A DNA stretch of 64,000 nucleotides. Source: Olsenella sp. kh2p3. Lineage in GTDB: Bacteria; Actinomycetota; Coriobacteriia; Coriobacteriales; Atopobiaceae. Under the pieces are notes generated by a model that searched no databases, had not been told where the DNA came from, and worked only from the letters and a program-made list of their open reading frames with translations. Of the stretch, positions 9,436 through 17,757 are shown piece by piece. The position numbers and the translations under genes are program-made. The number at the start of each line of letters is the position of its first letter. The first letter of the stretch is position 1. The stretch lies in NCBI GenBank assembly GCA_900119625.1, contig FPKD01000009.1, positions 40,549 through 104,548 of the forward strand, read 5' to 3'.

Positions 9436-10499
9436 TGACTCTCGTCAACTTCATGCCGCTCGACCGCTCGCATCCGGTTGCGCTCGAGCTGCTCCGTTCG
9501 AACCTGGCGGATGCCGCGCAGCGCGTGGCGGCAGAGGACGTGCGCCTGCTCGTGCCCGCCTCCGCCACGGACGTTGCCGCCGCGCTTCCCGAGGGAAGCT
9601 TTGTCACGGCGGATGACTCCTTTGGCTTTGTCTACGCCAACGACACCGCCGCCGCGCGCGTCCTTGTGGGCGAGAAGCCCCTGCCCTCCGCCGTGAGCGG
9701 AACAACCGCAGGCGCGGACCCGCTTGTGTCCGGCGAGGCGTGGCTCTGTGGCGGCGAGCGCAAGGTGGTCTACGTGGGTGACGCCCGCGTGGAGAGCGCC
9801 GCACAGACCACGGTCGCCGAGCTTCTCGGCGCCGCTGGTGTCTCTGCCGATGACGTCAAGGCCGTCTACCTGGGCTATCCCATGTGTGCCTTTGTGGCGC
9901 CCGCGCACTTTGGCGATGCCGTGACCCTTGCCTGCGACGAGGCTCGGGTGATTGGTGCAGGCGACTGCGCCGTTGACGCCATGCGCGAGATTCTCGACGG
10001 CTTCCACCGCGAGTGCTGTGGTCGGTGCGTCTTTGGCAACGAGGGCGGCCACCAGCTCTGCGCGATTCTCGCCGACGCCTGCGCCGGCAAGGGGCAGGAC
10101 GCTGACCTCGACCTCATCCGCGACCTTGCGCCCACGATGGCCGAGCAGGCGCTCTGCGAGGTTGGCCAGCGCATGGCGAGCGTTGCCGCTCAGGCGCTCG
10201 ACCTCTTTGGCGACGAGTTCGAGGCGCACGTCTCGCGCCACCAGTGCCCCGCGGGGAAGTGCCGCGCGCTGGTCACGTACCACATCCTGGTCTCGCGCTG
10301 CACTGGCTGCGGGGAGTGCCTGGATGCGTGCGAGGAGGACGCCATCGAGGGCAAGGCGGGGTTTGTCCACGTGATCGACCAGCGCGCCTGCGTGCGTTGC
10401 GGCAAGTGCCTGGACGCGTGCCCCAAGGGTGCTGTGGTGACGGCCGGGCTCAAGAAGCCCAAGACGCCGCCGCATCCCATTCCCTGTCGCGTGCACTAG
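9435..10499 (+). CDS. NuoF/HydB-like C-terminal Fe-S protein with two ferredoxin clusters
   Basis: 354-aa protein whose middle (FHRECCGRCVFGNEGGHQL, then ADACAGKG and ALCEVGQ) matches the C-terminal 4Fe-4S region of NuoF/HydB NADH dehydrogenase subunits. A CPAGKCRAL linker and two 4Fe-4S motifs follow (CTGCGECLDAC and CVRCGKCLDAC). The FMN/NADH-binding half of NuoF is missing, and the first 110 residues are of no type I recognise. It is translationally coupled to the preceding gene and has an AAAGGAG site within it. It probably docks with that NAD(P)H-oxidising protein and passes electrons on to the upstream FAD reductase. The physiological partner is inferred. Confidence 0.78.
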   Translation: MTLVNFMPLDRSHPVALELLRSNLADAAQRVAAEDVRLLVPASATDVAAALPEGSFVTADDSFGFVYANDTAAARVLVGEKPLPSAVSGTTAGADPLVSGEAWLCGGERKVVYVGDARVESAAQTTVAELLGAAGVSADDVKAVYLGYPMCAFVAPAHFGDAVTLACDEARVIGAGDCAVDAMREILDGFHRECCGRCVFGNEGGHQLCAILADACAGKGQDADLDLIRDLAPTMAEQALCEVGQRMASVAAQALDLFGDEFEAHVSRHQCPAGKCRALVTYHILVSRCTGCGECLDACEEDAIEGKAGFVHVIDQRACVRCGKCLDACPKGAVVTAGLKKPKTPPHPIPCRVH

Positions 10500-10529
10500 G
10501 TTTAGTGTCCGAACTGCGTTTGACCTTTG

Positions 10530-10562
10530 GGGCCCGCCGCCACGCGCGACGGGCCCTTCTCG
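10530..10562 (+). terminator. Rho-independent terminator
   Basis: GGGCCCG (10530-10536) pairs with CGGGCCC (10550-10556), followed by TTCTCGT. It ends the Fe-S/FAD electron-transfer operon. Confidence 0.7.
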
Positions 10563-10630
10563 TGTGCGGCGCTGTAACGATTCCGGCTCCGCATAACGTC
10601 TCCGGTGCCGTATCGCCTCTGTCCCTTCCG

Positions 10631-10709
10631 GAGAATAGCTCCCTTTCTTAAAATCGATTTCAAGCAACTGGGCAAATGCGACTGCCGTTTAAGAAAAAGA
10701 GCTATTCTC
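10631..10709. promoter_or_regulatory. 22-bp imperfect inverted repeat upstream of LuxR-type gene
   Basis: The arms are 10631-10652 and 10688-10709. They match as a reverse complement at 20 of 22 positions and enclose a 35-bp spacer. The right arm ends 19 bp before the ATG of the membrane-tethered LuxR-type gene. The length and position suggest an operator for autoregulation, possibly by DNA looping. The spacer contains an ATCGATTTCAAG stretch, but no clear promoter hexamers. Confidence 0.55.
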
Positions 10710-10728
10710 TGCGAGAAACGGGGCTGTC

Positions 10729-11445
10729 ATGCCAGACCATCCCTCCATCCCCCGAGGACCCGCGTCGTTTGAGGACTTGCTTCAGAATGCGGGACTCTCC
10801 GAGCGCGAGGCGGATGCGGCCCGGACGGTCGTGTTGGGCCTCACCGCCGCAGAGGCGGCCCCATTGATGGGCGTTGGGGCGTCGACTGTTGGCAGCTACC
10901 GGCAGCGGGCCTACCAGAAGTTGGGCGTGTCTACGAAGGCGGAGTTCCTGAGAATTCCCTCATGTGCCCAGTGGCAGAAGGCGCTGGTGCAGGAAGATGC
11001 CCCACACGATGGGACCTCAAAGACGGCGTCTGAGACCCGCCAAAGCTCGCGGCAGTTTTACCTGCGTCTCTTCCTCAAATGTCTTCTTGCCAGTGCTGCC
11101 ATTGTGTCCGTTGTTATAGTCGCCTCCTTGATTTCTCGTCCCCAGTACACTTACCTCGACTCACCTAATGGGTCCATTACGTCCGATTTCGGCGACGTAC
11201 CGGACGTCACGGGCATGCGTGCGGATTCCGCCGCCTCCGCGTTGGCGTCTGCGGGCTACTTCCCAGAGTTTCTACCTCGCACTTCTTCGGAAGTTCCGGG
11301 TACGGTCCTTCGCGTGGGCAAGATTGGTGAGATGAAAGACGCTGATGAGAGCCGCTCTGCCATAGCGTGGGATGGAGGCAGCGCCTCTGGTTACAACGTG
11401 CACGGCGATTGGAAGGCGTATGTCCTGATTGACGTTGCCGTCTAG
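10729..11445 (+). CDS. Membrane-tethered LuxR-type HTH regulator with extracellular PASTA-like domain
   Basis: 238-aa protein. Residues 15-75 form a LuxR/GerE helix-turn-helix (LSEREADAARTVVLGLTAAE, then GVGASTVGSYRQRAYQKLGV). A polar linker leads to one membrane helix near residues 110-133 (CLLASAAIVSVVIVASLI). The outside part (about residues 150-238) contains VPDVTGMRADSAASALASAG, which resembles a PASTA repeat, the cell-wall-sensing module of Stk1/PknB kinases. This arrangement suggests a ToxR-like one-component sensor reading envelope state and binding DNA directly. The target is unknown. The imperfect inverted repeat just upstream may be its own operator. There is no strong ribosome site before the ATG, only a GAGAAACGG stretch. 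Confidence 0.65.
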   Translation: MPDHPSIPRGPASFEDLLQNAGLSEREADAARTVVLGLTAAEAAPLMGVGASTVGSYRQRAYQKLGVSTKAEFLRIPSCAQWQKALVQEDAPHDGTSKTASETRQSSRQFYLRLFLKCLLASAAIVSVVIVASLISRPQYTYLDSPNGSITSDFGDVPDVTGMRADSAASALASAGYFPEFLPRTSSEVPGTVLRVGKIGEMKDADESRSAIAWDGGSASGYNVHGDWKAYVLIDVAV

Positions 11446-11592
11446 GAGTGCGCTTGCGGACATGGCTGCGCCGTCGATGGGTGGCAAATGTGGCAACTCG
11501 CAATTTGCTGCAGACATCCACTTCCTGCATTTAGTACTTTCTTGGCAAGACAGACATAGATCAGAGAGATCATCAAGAGGGGAGCGGCCTCG

Positions 11593-11715
11593 ATGGTTTA
11601 CGGACTGAGTGGTTGGGTACTATTTGGCATGCTCCTTGTTGCGATTCTCGTGGTTGCGCTGATTATCTTCGGCGTCGTCCTTCTTGTGAGAAAGGCTTGG
11701 GGCAAGCGCAAATAA
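11593..11715 (+). CDS. 40-aa single-pass membrane peptide
   Basis: A short frame with an ATG, 40 codons and TAA, preceded by AAGAGGGGAGCGG. It encodes a single long hydrophobic helix (VLFGMLLVAILVVALIIFGV) followed by a basic tail LLVRKAWGKRK. The positive-inside rule predicts a cytoplasmic C-terminus. It fits the profile of small stress or regulatory membrane peptides, but I recognise no family. It sits 147 bp after the membrane-tethered regulator, which could control it. Being short, it could be spurious, though the clean ribosome site and composition argue for it. Confidence 0.5.
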   Translation: MVYGLSGWVLFGMLLVAILVVALIIFGVVLLVRKAWGKRK

Positions 11716-11865
11716 ACCCTGCAGAAAAGCCTCGCTCGGCTGTGGGCTGCAACACATTCGGCGCTCGATTGTGTATCGACCTGCGCGGGATACACGTTCG
11801 GGTGCGAATGTGTGGCGGTGCACCGTGCGTTTGGAACGGATGCGGGCCTCCCCGCGGGATCCCGT

Positions 11866-12015
11866 GCCCAAAATTTGCGGTTGCCGGTCAAAAATAGGGG
11901 TTCCGTCTAGTATCACCCCACAGGTGCCATTTCCCTACCTGCGGCTCTCTAAAAGGTTAGAGGCTTCGTACTCGGCGATTCGCCCAAAAAGGACCGGCAA
12001 CCGCAAATTTTGGGC
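11866..12015. repeat. 150-bp palindromic structured repeat, copy 1
   Basis: The element has perfect 24-bp terminal inverted repeats (11866-11889 and 11992-12015) enclosing a core with smaller hairpins: CAGGT/ACCTG around a 10-base loop, and GGCG/CGCC near the right end. A second copy of exactly the same length lies at 63550-63699. There is no open frame inside. It is either a non-autonomous transposable element (MITE-like) or a DNA encoding a structured RNA. No target-site duplication is obvious. Confidence 0.85.
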
Positions 12016-12052
12016 AGAGCATGTCGCGAGGATGGCCCAAAACGCTTCGGCC

Positions 12053-12115
12053 CCCGCCAGCGCGCTCATCGCGGCCCCCGCCAGCGGGCCTAACGCCCGC
12101 CAGCGCGCTCATCGC
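12053..12115. repeat. 20-bp direct repeat in GC-rich gene-free stretch
   Basis: The 20-bp unit beginning CCCGCCAGCGCG occurs at 12053-12072 and again at 12096-12115, with a partial third copy between (CCCCCGCCAGCGGGC). The surrounding 12016-12357 stretch has no convincing gene. It encodes only Ala/Arg-rich nonsense in every frame. Confidence 0.6.
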
Positions 12116-12357
12116 AGCCGCCGCCAGTGCACCCAACGCGGCCCCCCACACCCAATTGCTAACAGCCGCGTGCCTCCATGTTTCGAGCGTGCGAAACCCC
12201 CGTTACCATGCTCGTTTGGTTCCGATTCTTACAAGACCCAGCGAATCCTCCCACGTAAAACGGTATGCGTGGGGCAGAGAAGGCCCCCAGAGCGTGGGGC
12301 AGGGGAGCCCCGGAGAGCGCGGGCCGAGACCCGCAGACAGTTTGGGGAAGTGATCGC

Positions 12358-12699
12358 ATGGGAACGCGCTTCGATGAGCACCCGATCCTCGGGACAACCG
12401 AGAGGGGGCGCCTCGTCAGCTTCACCTACGACGGGAAGACGCTGCAGGGCTACGAGGGCGAGCCGGTTGCCGTTGCCCTGAGCGCAGCCGGCGTCAAGGT
12501 GCACCGCTACACCGCCAAACGCCACGAGCCGCGTGCAGTCCCGGCCGGCATGTCGGCCGCCATCGAGGTGGCCAAGCGTGGCGCGTTCCCCCAGCCGGTG
12601 CGCTCCGACCGCCGCACTCGTGGCGTCCTTGTGATGCCGTTCGACCTGCTCCTTGACCGCCTGCCGATAAGTCCCTATACTCAACCTGCAATGCAGTAG
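12358..12699 (+). CDS. Ferredoxin-fold protein related to Fer2_4 subunits, lacking cluster cysteines
   Basis: 113-aa protein with the start of a Fer2_4 domain as found in sarcosine oxidase alpha subunits and dehydrogenase small subunits: FTYDGKTLQGYEGEPVAVAL then AAGVKVHRYTAKRHEPR. In those proteins the HEPRG stretch is followed by the first cysteines of the [2Fe-2S] cluster. Here it is followed by AVPAGMSAAIEVAKRG, and the whole protein has no cysteine. I looked for a frameshift that would restore them and found none. It may be a degenerate gene or a cluster-free derivative. The start is the ATG at 12358 after GGGGAAG. It stands alone upstream of the rimP transcript. Confidence 0.55.
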   Translation: MGTRFDEHPILGTTERGRLVSFTYDGKTLQGYEGEPVAVALSAAGVKVHRYTAKRHEPRAVPAGMSAAIEVAKRGAFPQPVRSDRRTRGVLVMPFDLLLDRLPISPYTQPAMQ

Positions 12700-12708
12700 T
12701 GATTCGTA

Positions 12709-12745
12709 GGAAGTGGGGTGGAGTTTCTCGCCCCGCTTCCTTTCT
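12709..12745 (+). terminator. Hairpin in front of rimP
   Basis: GGAAGTGGGG (12709-12718) pairs with CCCCGCTTCC (12731-12740), including one G-T pair, and is followed by TTTCTGT. It could terminate the preceding small gene or act as a leader attenuator of the rimP-nusA-infB operon. Confidence 0.6.
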
Positions 12746-12776
12746 GTATGTACCTGTGATGTGTGAGGGAGGGAAC

Positions 12777-13283
12777 ATGCCCGCAGTGCCAGAGCACGAC
12801 ACGCGCCAGCGCATCCTTGACGCGCTCGAGGCAGCAGCGCCCGAGCATGGCATCGACATCGTCGACGTCGAGGTCGTGGGCTCGAAGAAGAACCCGTGCG
12901 TCCGCGTGCGCATCGACCACGCAGACGAGGAGGCCGCGCCTATCTCGCTCGACGAGGTGGCCGCCGAGACCGAGTGGATCTCTGCCGCGATCGACGAGCT
13001 CGACCCCATCGAGGGGTCCTTCACGCTCGAGGTCTCGTCGCCCGGCCTCTCGCGTCCGCTCCGTCGTCCGCACGACTTCGAGCGCTTCGCCGGCGAGGAC
13101 GTCTCGCTTGGGACCACGGCAACCGAGGGTCGTCGCCACTTCACCGGCCGCCTGGAGGGCCTGGACGGCGGAAACGTTGTCCTCACGGTTGACGGCGAGC
13201 GCGTGAGCATCCCCCTCGACCAGGTCAAGAGCTGCAAGATCAAGCCAAACTTCGATGCCCCGTCCAACGGGGCCAAGAGCTAG
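12777..13283 (+). CDS. rimP: Ribosome maturation factor RimP
   Basis: 168-aa cytoplasmic assembly factor for the 30S subunit. It shows the family pattern: an N-terminal alpha/beta domain with IVDVEVVG and VRVRIDHAD, the LDPIEGSFTLEVSSPGLSRPL signature near the middle, and a C-terminal Sm-like beta barrel (GRLEGLDGGNVVLTVDGE). The start is the ATG behind GAGGGAGGG; the frame extends further upstream through the leader hairpin but without family similarity. It is first in the classical rimP-nusA-infB-rbfA operon, 12 bp from nusA. Confidence 0.93.
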   Translation: MPAVPEHDTRQRILDALEAAAPEHGIDIVDVEVVGSKKNPCVRVRIDHADEEAAPISLDEVAAETEWISAAIDELDPIEGSFTLEVSSPGLSRPLRRPHDFERFAGEDVSLGTTATEGRRHFTGRLEGLDGGNVVLTVDGERVSIPLDQVKSCKIKPNFDAPSNGAKS

Positions 13284-13295
13284 AAAGGAATCCGC

Positions 13296-14549
13296 ATGGC
13301 ATCAGAGATGATGGAAGCGCTGATGGCGCTTTGCCAGGAGAAGCACATCGACGAGCTGTACCTGCTCGACCGCCTGGAGCAGTCGCTCGCCAAGAGCTAC
13401 GCCGACATCCTTCACCTTCCCTTTGGCGCGCGCGTCACCATCGACCACGCCACCGGCAAGGTCTACGTCTACGAGCTCATCCCCAAGGAGGAGTCCTACG
13501 ACGAGGAGACCGGCGAGTACCTCGACTTTGACGAGAAGGACGTCACCCCGCCCGACACTTCCCGCATCGCGGCGCAGCACGCCAAGACCGAGATTCGCGC
13601 CATCGTGCGCAACGCGGCGCGCGTACAGATCTACGAGGAGTTCTCACAGCGCATTGGCGATATCATCACCGGCACGGTGCTCCAGACCACGCCCGACTTC
13701 ACGATCATCAAGATCCGCGAGGGCGTCGAGGCCGAGCTTCCCCACTTTGACCAGCGCCGCTTCCCCGACGAGCGCAACGAGCGCCCCGTTGGCGAGCGCT
13801 ACTCGCACAATCAGCGCCTGAAGGCCATCATCATCGACGTGCGCGACCCGAACAACGACCAGCCCACTGTTCGCGGCGAGCGCCAGCGTCCGCCCATCGT
13901 GGTCTCCCGCACCCACCCCGACCTCATCCGCAGGCTCTTCGAGCTTGAGGTCCCCGAGGTCTACGACGGCGTCGTCGAGATTCGCTCCATCGCCCGCGAG
14001 CCGGGTATCCGCTCGAAGGTCGCCGTCTCGTCCAAGGACGAGCACCTCGATCCCGTGGGCGCCTGCGTGGGCCCCAAGGGCAGCCGCGTGCGCACGGTTG
14101 TCTCCGAGCTGCGTGGCGAGCGCGTAGACGTGGTGCCCTGGTCCGATGATCCCGCGCGCTGCGTTGCCAATGCCCTCTCGCCTGCACGCGTGTCTCGCGT
14201 GGTTCTTGGCCCCGAGGACGGCTACGCCACGGTCATCGTGCCTGACGACCAGCTGTCGCTGGCCATTGGCAAGGAGGGCCAGAACGCCCGTCTGGCCGCG
14301 CACCTCACCGGCATGCACATCGACATCAAGAACGAGTCGCTGGCGGCTGGCGTCCTGCGCGACCTTCCCCGCGCTGCTGAGGCCCTCGAGAGCGAGGCCG
14401 AGGAGGACGGCGAGCAGCACCGTTGCGAGTACGTGGGCGAGAACGGCATCCAGTGCCGCAACATGGCTCGTCCGGGCTCGCGCTACTGCGGCATCCACGA
14501 GAAGCTCATGGATGCCGAGGTCTCCGATGACCCCGATTCTCTGATCTAG
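13296..14549 (+). CDS. nusA: Transcription termination/antitermination factor NusA
   Basis: 417-aa RNA-polymerase-binding factor. The N-terminal domain (residues 1-130), an S1 domain ([19 protein letters not shown]) and two KH domains ([20 protein letters not shown] and [17 protein letters not shown]) are in the usual order. The C-terminus lacks proteobacterial acidic repeats. Instead it ends with a small cysteine-rich tail ([13 protein letters not shown] and [10 protein letters not shown]) that could bind zinc. In many Gram-positives the next gene encodes YlxR, an RNA-binding protein with Cys motifs; here ylxR is absent and infB follows directly. The ribosome site is GAAAGGA. Confidence 0.94.
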   Translation: MASEMMEALMALCQEKHIDELYLLDRLEQSLAKSYADILHLPFGARVTIDHATGKVYVYELIPKEESYDEETGEYLDFDEKDVTPPDTSRIAAQHAKTEIRAIVRNAARVQIYEEFSQRIGDIITGTVLQTTPDFTIIKIREGVEAELPHFDQRRFPDERNERPVGERYSHNQRLKAIIIDVRDPNNDQPTVRGERQRPPIVVSRTHPDLIRRLFELEVPEVYDGVVEIRSIAREPGIRSKVAVSSKDEHLDPVGACVGPKGSRVRTVVSELRGERVDVVPWSDDPARCVANALSPARVSRVVLGPEDGYATVIVPDDQLSLAIGKEGQNARLAAHLTGMHIDIKNESLAAGVLRDLPRAAEALESEAEEDGEQHRCEYVGENGIQCRNMARPGSRYCGIHEKLMDAEVSDDPDSLI

Positions 14550-14622
14550 CGTCCCCAAGCGGACTTTTGATTGCAGGCACTACCCGGGCGGCACAGCCGC
14601 CCGTGAATGAAAGGTTGGTCAC

Positions 14623-17271
14623 ATGGCCAAGACTCGCGTACACGACCTTGCCAAGGAGTATGGGATGACGAGCAAGGAGATGCTCGACCATCTCCGCGAC
14701 ATGAAGATTCCCGCCAAGTCTGCCTCCTCGACGCTCGAGGACGCCTACGTCTCCATTGTGCGCAAGAAGCTCAAGCCCATCCTGGAGGATCGCGCTGCCC
14801 AGATTGAGGCCGCCAAGAAGGCCGAGGAGGAGGCTGCCGCCGAGGCCAAGAAGGCCGAGGAGGAGGCCGCCGAGAAGGAGCGCGTCGCAGCCGAGAAGCG
14901 CCGCGAGCGCGAGCGCGCCGAGGAGGAGAAGAAGCGCGCTGCCGCCGAGGCCGCGAGGAAGCGCGCCGAGGAGGAGAAGAAGCGCGCCGCCGAGAAGGCC
15001 GCCAAGGAGCGCGCCGAGGAGGAAGAGCGCAACCGCGTCCACGACAACGCCCCCAAGTCGATGCCCACCTTCACCTCGCTGCTTGACCAGATTGCCCAGC
15101 AGGAGCAGGTGCTCAAGCAGCAGGCCGAGGAGGCCGCGCAGAAGAAGGCCGAGGGCCAGGGTCGCCGCGAGCGCCGTAGCGAGTCCGATCGCGCCCGCTC
15201 CGAGCGCAAGAGCTACTCCGCCCCGTCTCGCATGGAGCAGGACGGCAGTCCCGAGCAGGGCGAGGGCCGTCCCGGCCGCAAGGGCCGCAAGGGCAGCCGT
15301 CGCGGTGACGAGGGCGAGGACCGCTACAGCCGCATGGCCCGCGAGGCCGAGGCCTACAACCGCAGCCGCGTTCTCGACGAGGCCCGCGAGGCCGTCGAGG
15401 AGGCGTCGCGCGAGTCCACCGGCAGGCGCCGCCGCCGCAAGGAGCGCCGCCAGAAGCAGGCCGAGGAGGCCGCGGAGGAGAAGCGCATAGAGGAGGCCAT
15501 CGCCAACGACCAGGACCTCTCGCAGCTCGACACCGTGAAGGTCCCGCAGGGCGCCACGGTCGCGCAGCTCGCCGAGCTTCTCGGCGTGCCGGCCAACGAC
15601 ATCATCAAGCGTCTCTTCCTCCTGGGCAACCCCCTCACGCTCACCGAGTCCATGTCCGATGACCTCATCGAGCTGGTCGCCGATGACCTGGGCCGCGACG
15701 TCAAGGTCATGACCAAGGAGGAGGAGAACTCCTTCACCTTCTACGATGACCCCAAGGACCTGAAGCCCCGTCCGCCCGTGGTCACCGTCATGGGCCACGT
15801 CGACCACGGCAAGACGTCGCTCTTGGACGCCATCCGCCACACCGGCGTTGCCGAGGGCGAGGCCGGCGGCATCACGCAGGCCATCGGCGCCTCTCAGGTC
15901 AAGATCAACGGCCGCACCATCACCTTCATCGACACCCCTGGTCACGAGACCTTCACGGCCATGCGTGCCCGCGGCGCCAAGGTGACCGACATCGTCATCC
16001 TCATCGTGGCCGCAGACGACGGCGTCATGCCCCAGACCGTCGAGTCCATCAACCACGCTAAGGCCGCAGGCGTGCCCATCGTCGTGGCCGTGAACAAGAT
16101 CGACAAGCCCGGCGCCGACCCCACCCGCGTGCGCCAGGAGCTCACCGAGTACGGCATCATCCCCGAGGAGTGGGGCGGACAGAACATGTTCGTCGACATC
16201 TCGGCCAAGAAGCACATCGGCATCGACAACCTGCTCGAGGCCGTCCTGCTCGAGGCCGACGTCCTCGAGCTCAAGGCCAACCCCGACACCTTTGCCTCCG
16301 GCAACGTCCTCGAGGCCAAGCTCGACCGCGGCCGCGGCTCGGTGGCCACGGTGCTCGTGACGCGCGGCACGCTCCACGTGGGCGACGCCGTGGTTGCCGG
16401 CATGGCCTACGGTCGCGTGCGCGCAATGCTCGACCCCAAGGGCAACCCCGTCGAGACGGCGGGTCCCTCCGACCCGGTGGAGATCCTGGGCCTCCAGAGC
16501 GTCCCCATGGCAGGCGACGAGTTCCGCGTCTTCCAGGACGACCGCGACGCCCGCGACCTGGCCGACCAGCGCGCCCTCAAGGCCCGCATCGAGGAGCAGA
16601 ACCGCGTGAAGCACGTCACGCTCGAGAACCTCTTCGCCACCATGGCCGACGCCGACGTCAAGGAGCTCAACCTCATCATCAAGGCCGACGTCCAGGGCTC
16701 CATCGAGGCGCTCCAGGACTCGCTCGACAAGATGGACCAGTCCGAGGTTCGCATCAACACGATCCACGCTGCCGTGGGCGCCATCACCGAGACCGACGTC
16801 ACGCTAGCCGATGCCTCCAACGCCATCATCATTGGCTTTGGCGTGCGTCCCGATGCCAAGGCCCGTGCCGCCGCCGAGCGCGAGGGCGTCGAGATTCGTA
16901 CCTACAGCGTCATCTACAAGGCCATCGAGGACATCGACGCCGCCCGTATCGGCATGCTCAAGCCCACCGAGGAGGAGGTCCAGACCGGCATCGCTGAGGT
17001 CCGCGACACCTTCAAGGTGCCCAAGGTTGGCATCGCCGCCGGCTGCATGATCTCCGAGGGCGAGGTCTCCCGCGACGACCAGGTGCGCCTCGTGCGCGAC
17101 GGCATCGTGGTCTACGAGGGCAAGATCGCCTCGCTCAGGCGCTACAAGGACGACGTCAAGAGCGTCAAGGCCGGCTTCGAGTGCGGCATTGGCCTGGAGA
17201 ACTTCCAGGACATCCACCCCGGCGACCAGATCGAGGCGTTCCGCATCGAAGAGGTCGCCCGCACGGAGTAG
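14623..17271 (+). CDS. infB: Translation initiation factor IF-2
   Basis: 882-aa GTPase that brings initiator tRNA to the ribosome. The N-terminus ([19 protein letters not shown]) is the IF2_N domain. It is followed by a long Glu/Lys/Arg/Ala helical stretch (residues about 60-150) and a basic disordered region, a second IF2_N motif, and then the G domain with GHVDHGKTS near residue 391, DTPGHE and NKIDKP. Domains II to IV complete the protein. The charged linker gives long shadow frames on the other strand. The start is the ATG behind GAAAGGTTGG. Confidence 0.95.
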   Translation: MAKTRVHDLAKEYGMTSKEMLDHLRDMKIPAKSASSTLEDAYVSIVRKKLKPILEDRAAQIEAAKKAEEEAAAEAKKAEEEAAEKERVAAEKRRERERAEEEKKRAAAEAARKRAEEEKKRAAEKAAKERAEEEERNRVHDNAPKSMPTFTSLLDQIAQQEQVLKQQAEEAAQKKAEGQGRRERRSESDRARSERKSYSAPSRMEQDGSPEQGEGRPGRKGRKGSRRGDEGEDRYSRMAREAEAYNRSRVLDEAREAVEEASRESTGRRRRRKERRQKQAEEAAEEKRIEEAIANDQDLSQLDTVKVPQGATVAQLAELLGVPANDIIKRLFLLGNPLTLTESMSDDLIELVADDLGRDVKVMTKEEENSFTFYDDPKDLKPRPPVVTVMGHVDHGKTSLLDAIRHTGVAEGEAGGITQAIGASQVKINGRTITFIDTPGHETFTAMRARGAKVTDIVILIVAADDGVMPQTVESINHAKAAGVPIVVAVNKIDKPGADPTRVRQELTEYGIIPEEWGGQNMFVDISAKKHIGIDNLLEAVLLEADVLELKANPDTFASGNVLEAKLDRGRGSVATVLVTRGTLHVGDAVVAGMAYGRVRAMLDPKGNPVETAGPSDPVEILGLQSVPMAGDEFRVFQDDRDARDLADQRALKARIEEQNRVKHVTLENLFATMADADVKELNLIIKADVQGSIEALQDSLDKMDQSEVRINTIHAAVGAITETDVTLADASNAIIIGFGVRPDAKARAAAEREGVEIRTYSVIYKAIEDIDAARIGMLKPTEEEVQTGIAEVRDTFKVPKVGIAAGCMISEGEVSRDDQVRLVRDGIVVYEGKIASLRRYKDDVKSVKAGFECGIGLENFQDIHPGDQIEAFRIEEVARTE

Positions 17272-17281
17272 GGAGGCACAC

Positions 17282-17746
17282 GTGAAGCAGAACCAGAACT
17301 CGCGCCGGACCAACCAGCTCGCGCACGAGAAGCTCGCCACGATCATGCTCTTCGAGGTCTCAGACCCCGACCTCCAGCTCGTGACCATCACGGGCGTGGA
17401 GGTCTCGGTCGACAGGTCCTTCATGCGCGCCTACGTGAGCTGCGACGCCTCCCGCTACGAGGAGGTATCCGCGGCCCTCGAGCGCGCGAAGGGACGCATC
17501 CGCTCGCTTCTCGGCCACGCGCTCGGCTGGCGCGTGACGCCGGAGCTGGCGTTCCAGATCGACACCACGACCGACGAGGCGGAGCGCATCTCTCGTGCGC
17601 TCGAGAACGTCCCGCCGACGCTTGGCGTCGAGAAGGACGAGAACGGCTATCCCATTGCGGCGGACGCCGAGGGGAATGGCGACGACACTGCCGACGAGAC
17701 GGCCATCGATGTCGCCCCCGCCGGCGACGAGGCAGAGGGCGAGTAG
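17282..17746 (+). CDS. rbfA: Ribosome-binding factor A
   Basis: 154-aa KH-fold protein needed for 16S rRNA 5'-end maturation. It starts at a GTG (17282) behind AGGGAGG, giving NSRRTNQLAHEKLATIML at the N-terminus. The core ends around residue 115, and a strongly acidic tail of about 35 residues (EGNGDDTADETAI) follows, which is longer than in most relatives. It lies 10 bp after infB in the same operon. Confidence 0.92.
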   Translation: MKQNQNSRRTNQLAHEKLATIMLFEVSDPDLQLVTITGVEVSVDRSFMRAYVSCDASRYEEVSAALERAKGRIRSLLGHALGWRVTPELAFQIDTTTDEAERISRALENVPPTLGVEKDENGYPIAADAEGNGDDTADETAIDVAPAGDEAEGE

Positions 17747-17757
17747 GGAAGAGCCTG

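Noticed and set aside
12016..12357. Ala/Pro/Arg-rich frames on both strands in the GC-rich stretch
   Set aside because: They consist of translated short direct repeats, have no ribosome sites and no recognisable protein pattern.
14506..16767. Long open frame on the minus strand (753 codons)
   Set aside because: It lies entirely antisense to infB, is made of low-complexity Leu/Ala/Gly runs, and is a by-product of high GC and codon bias.
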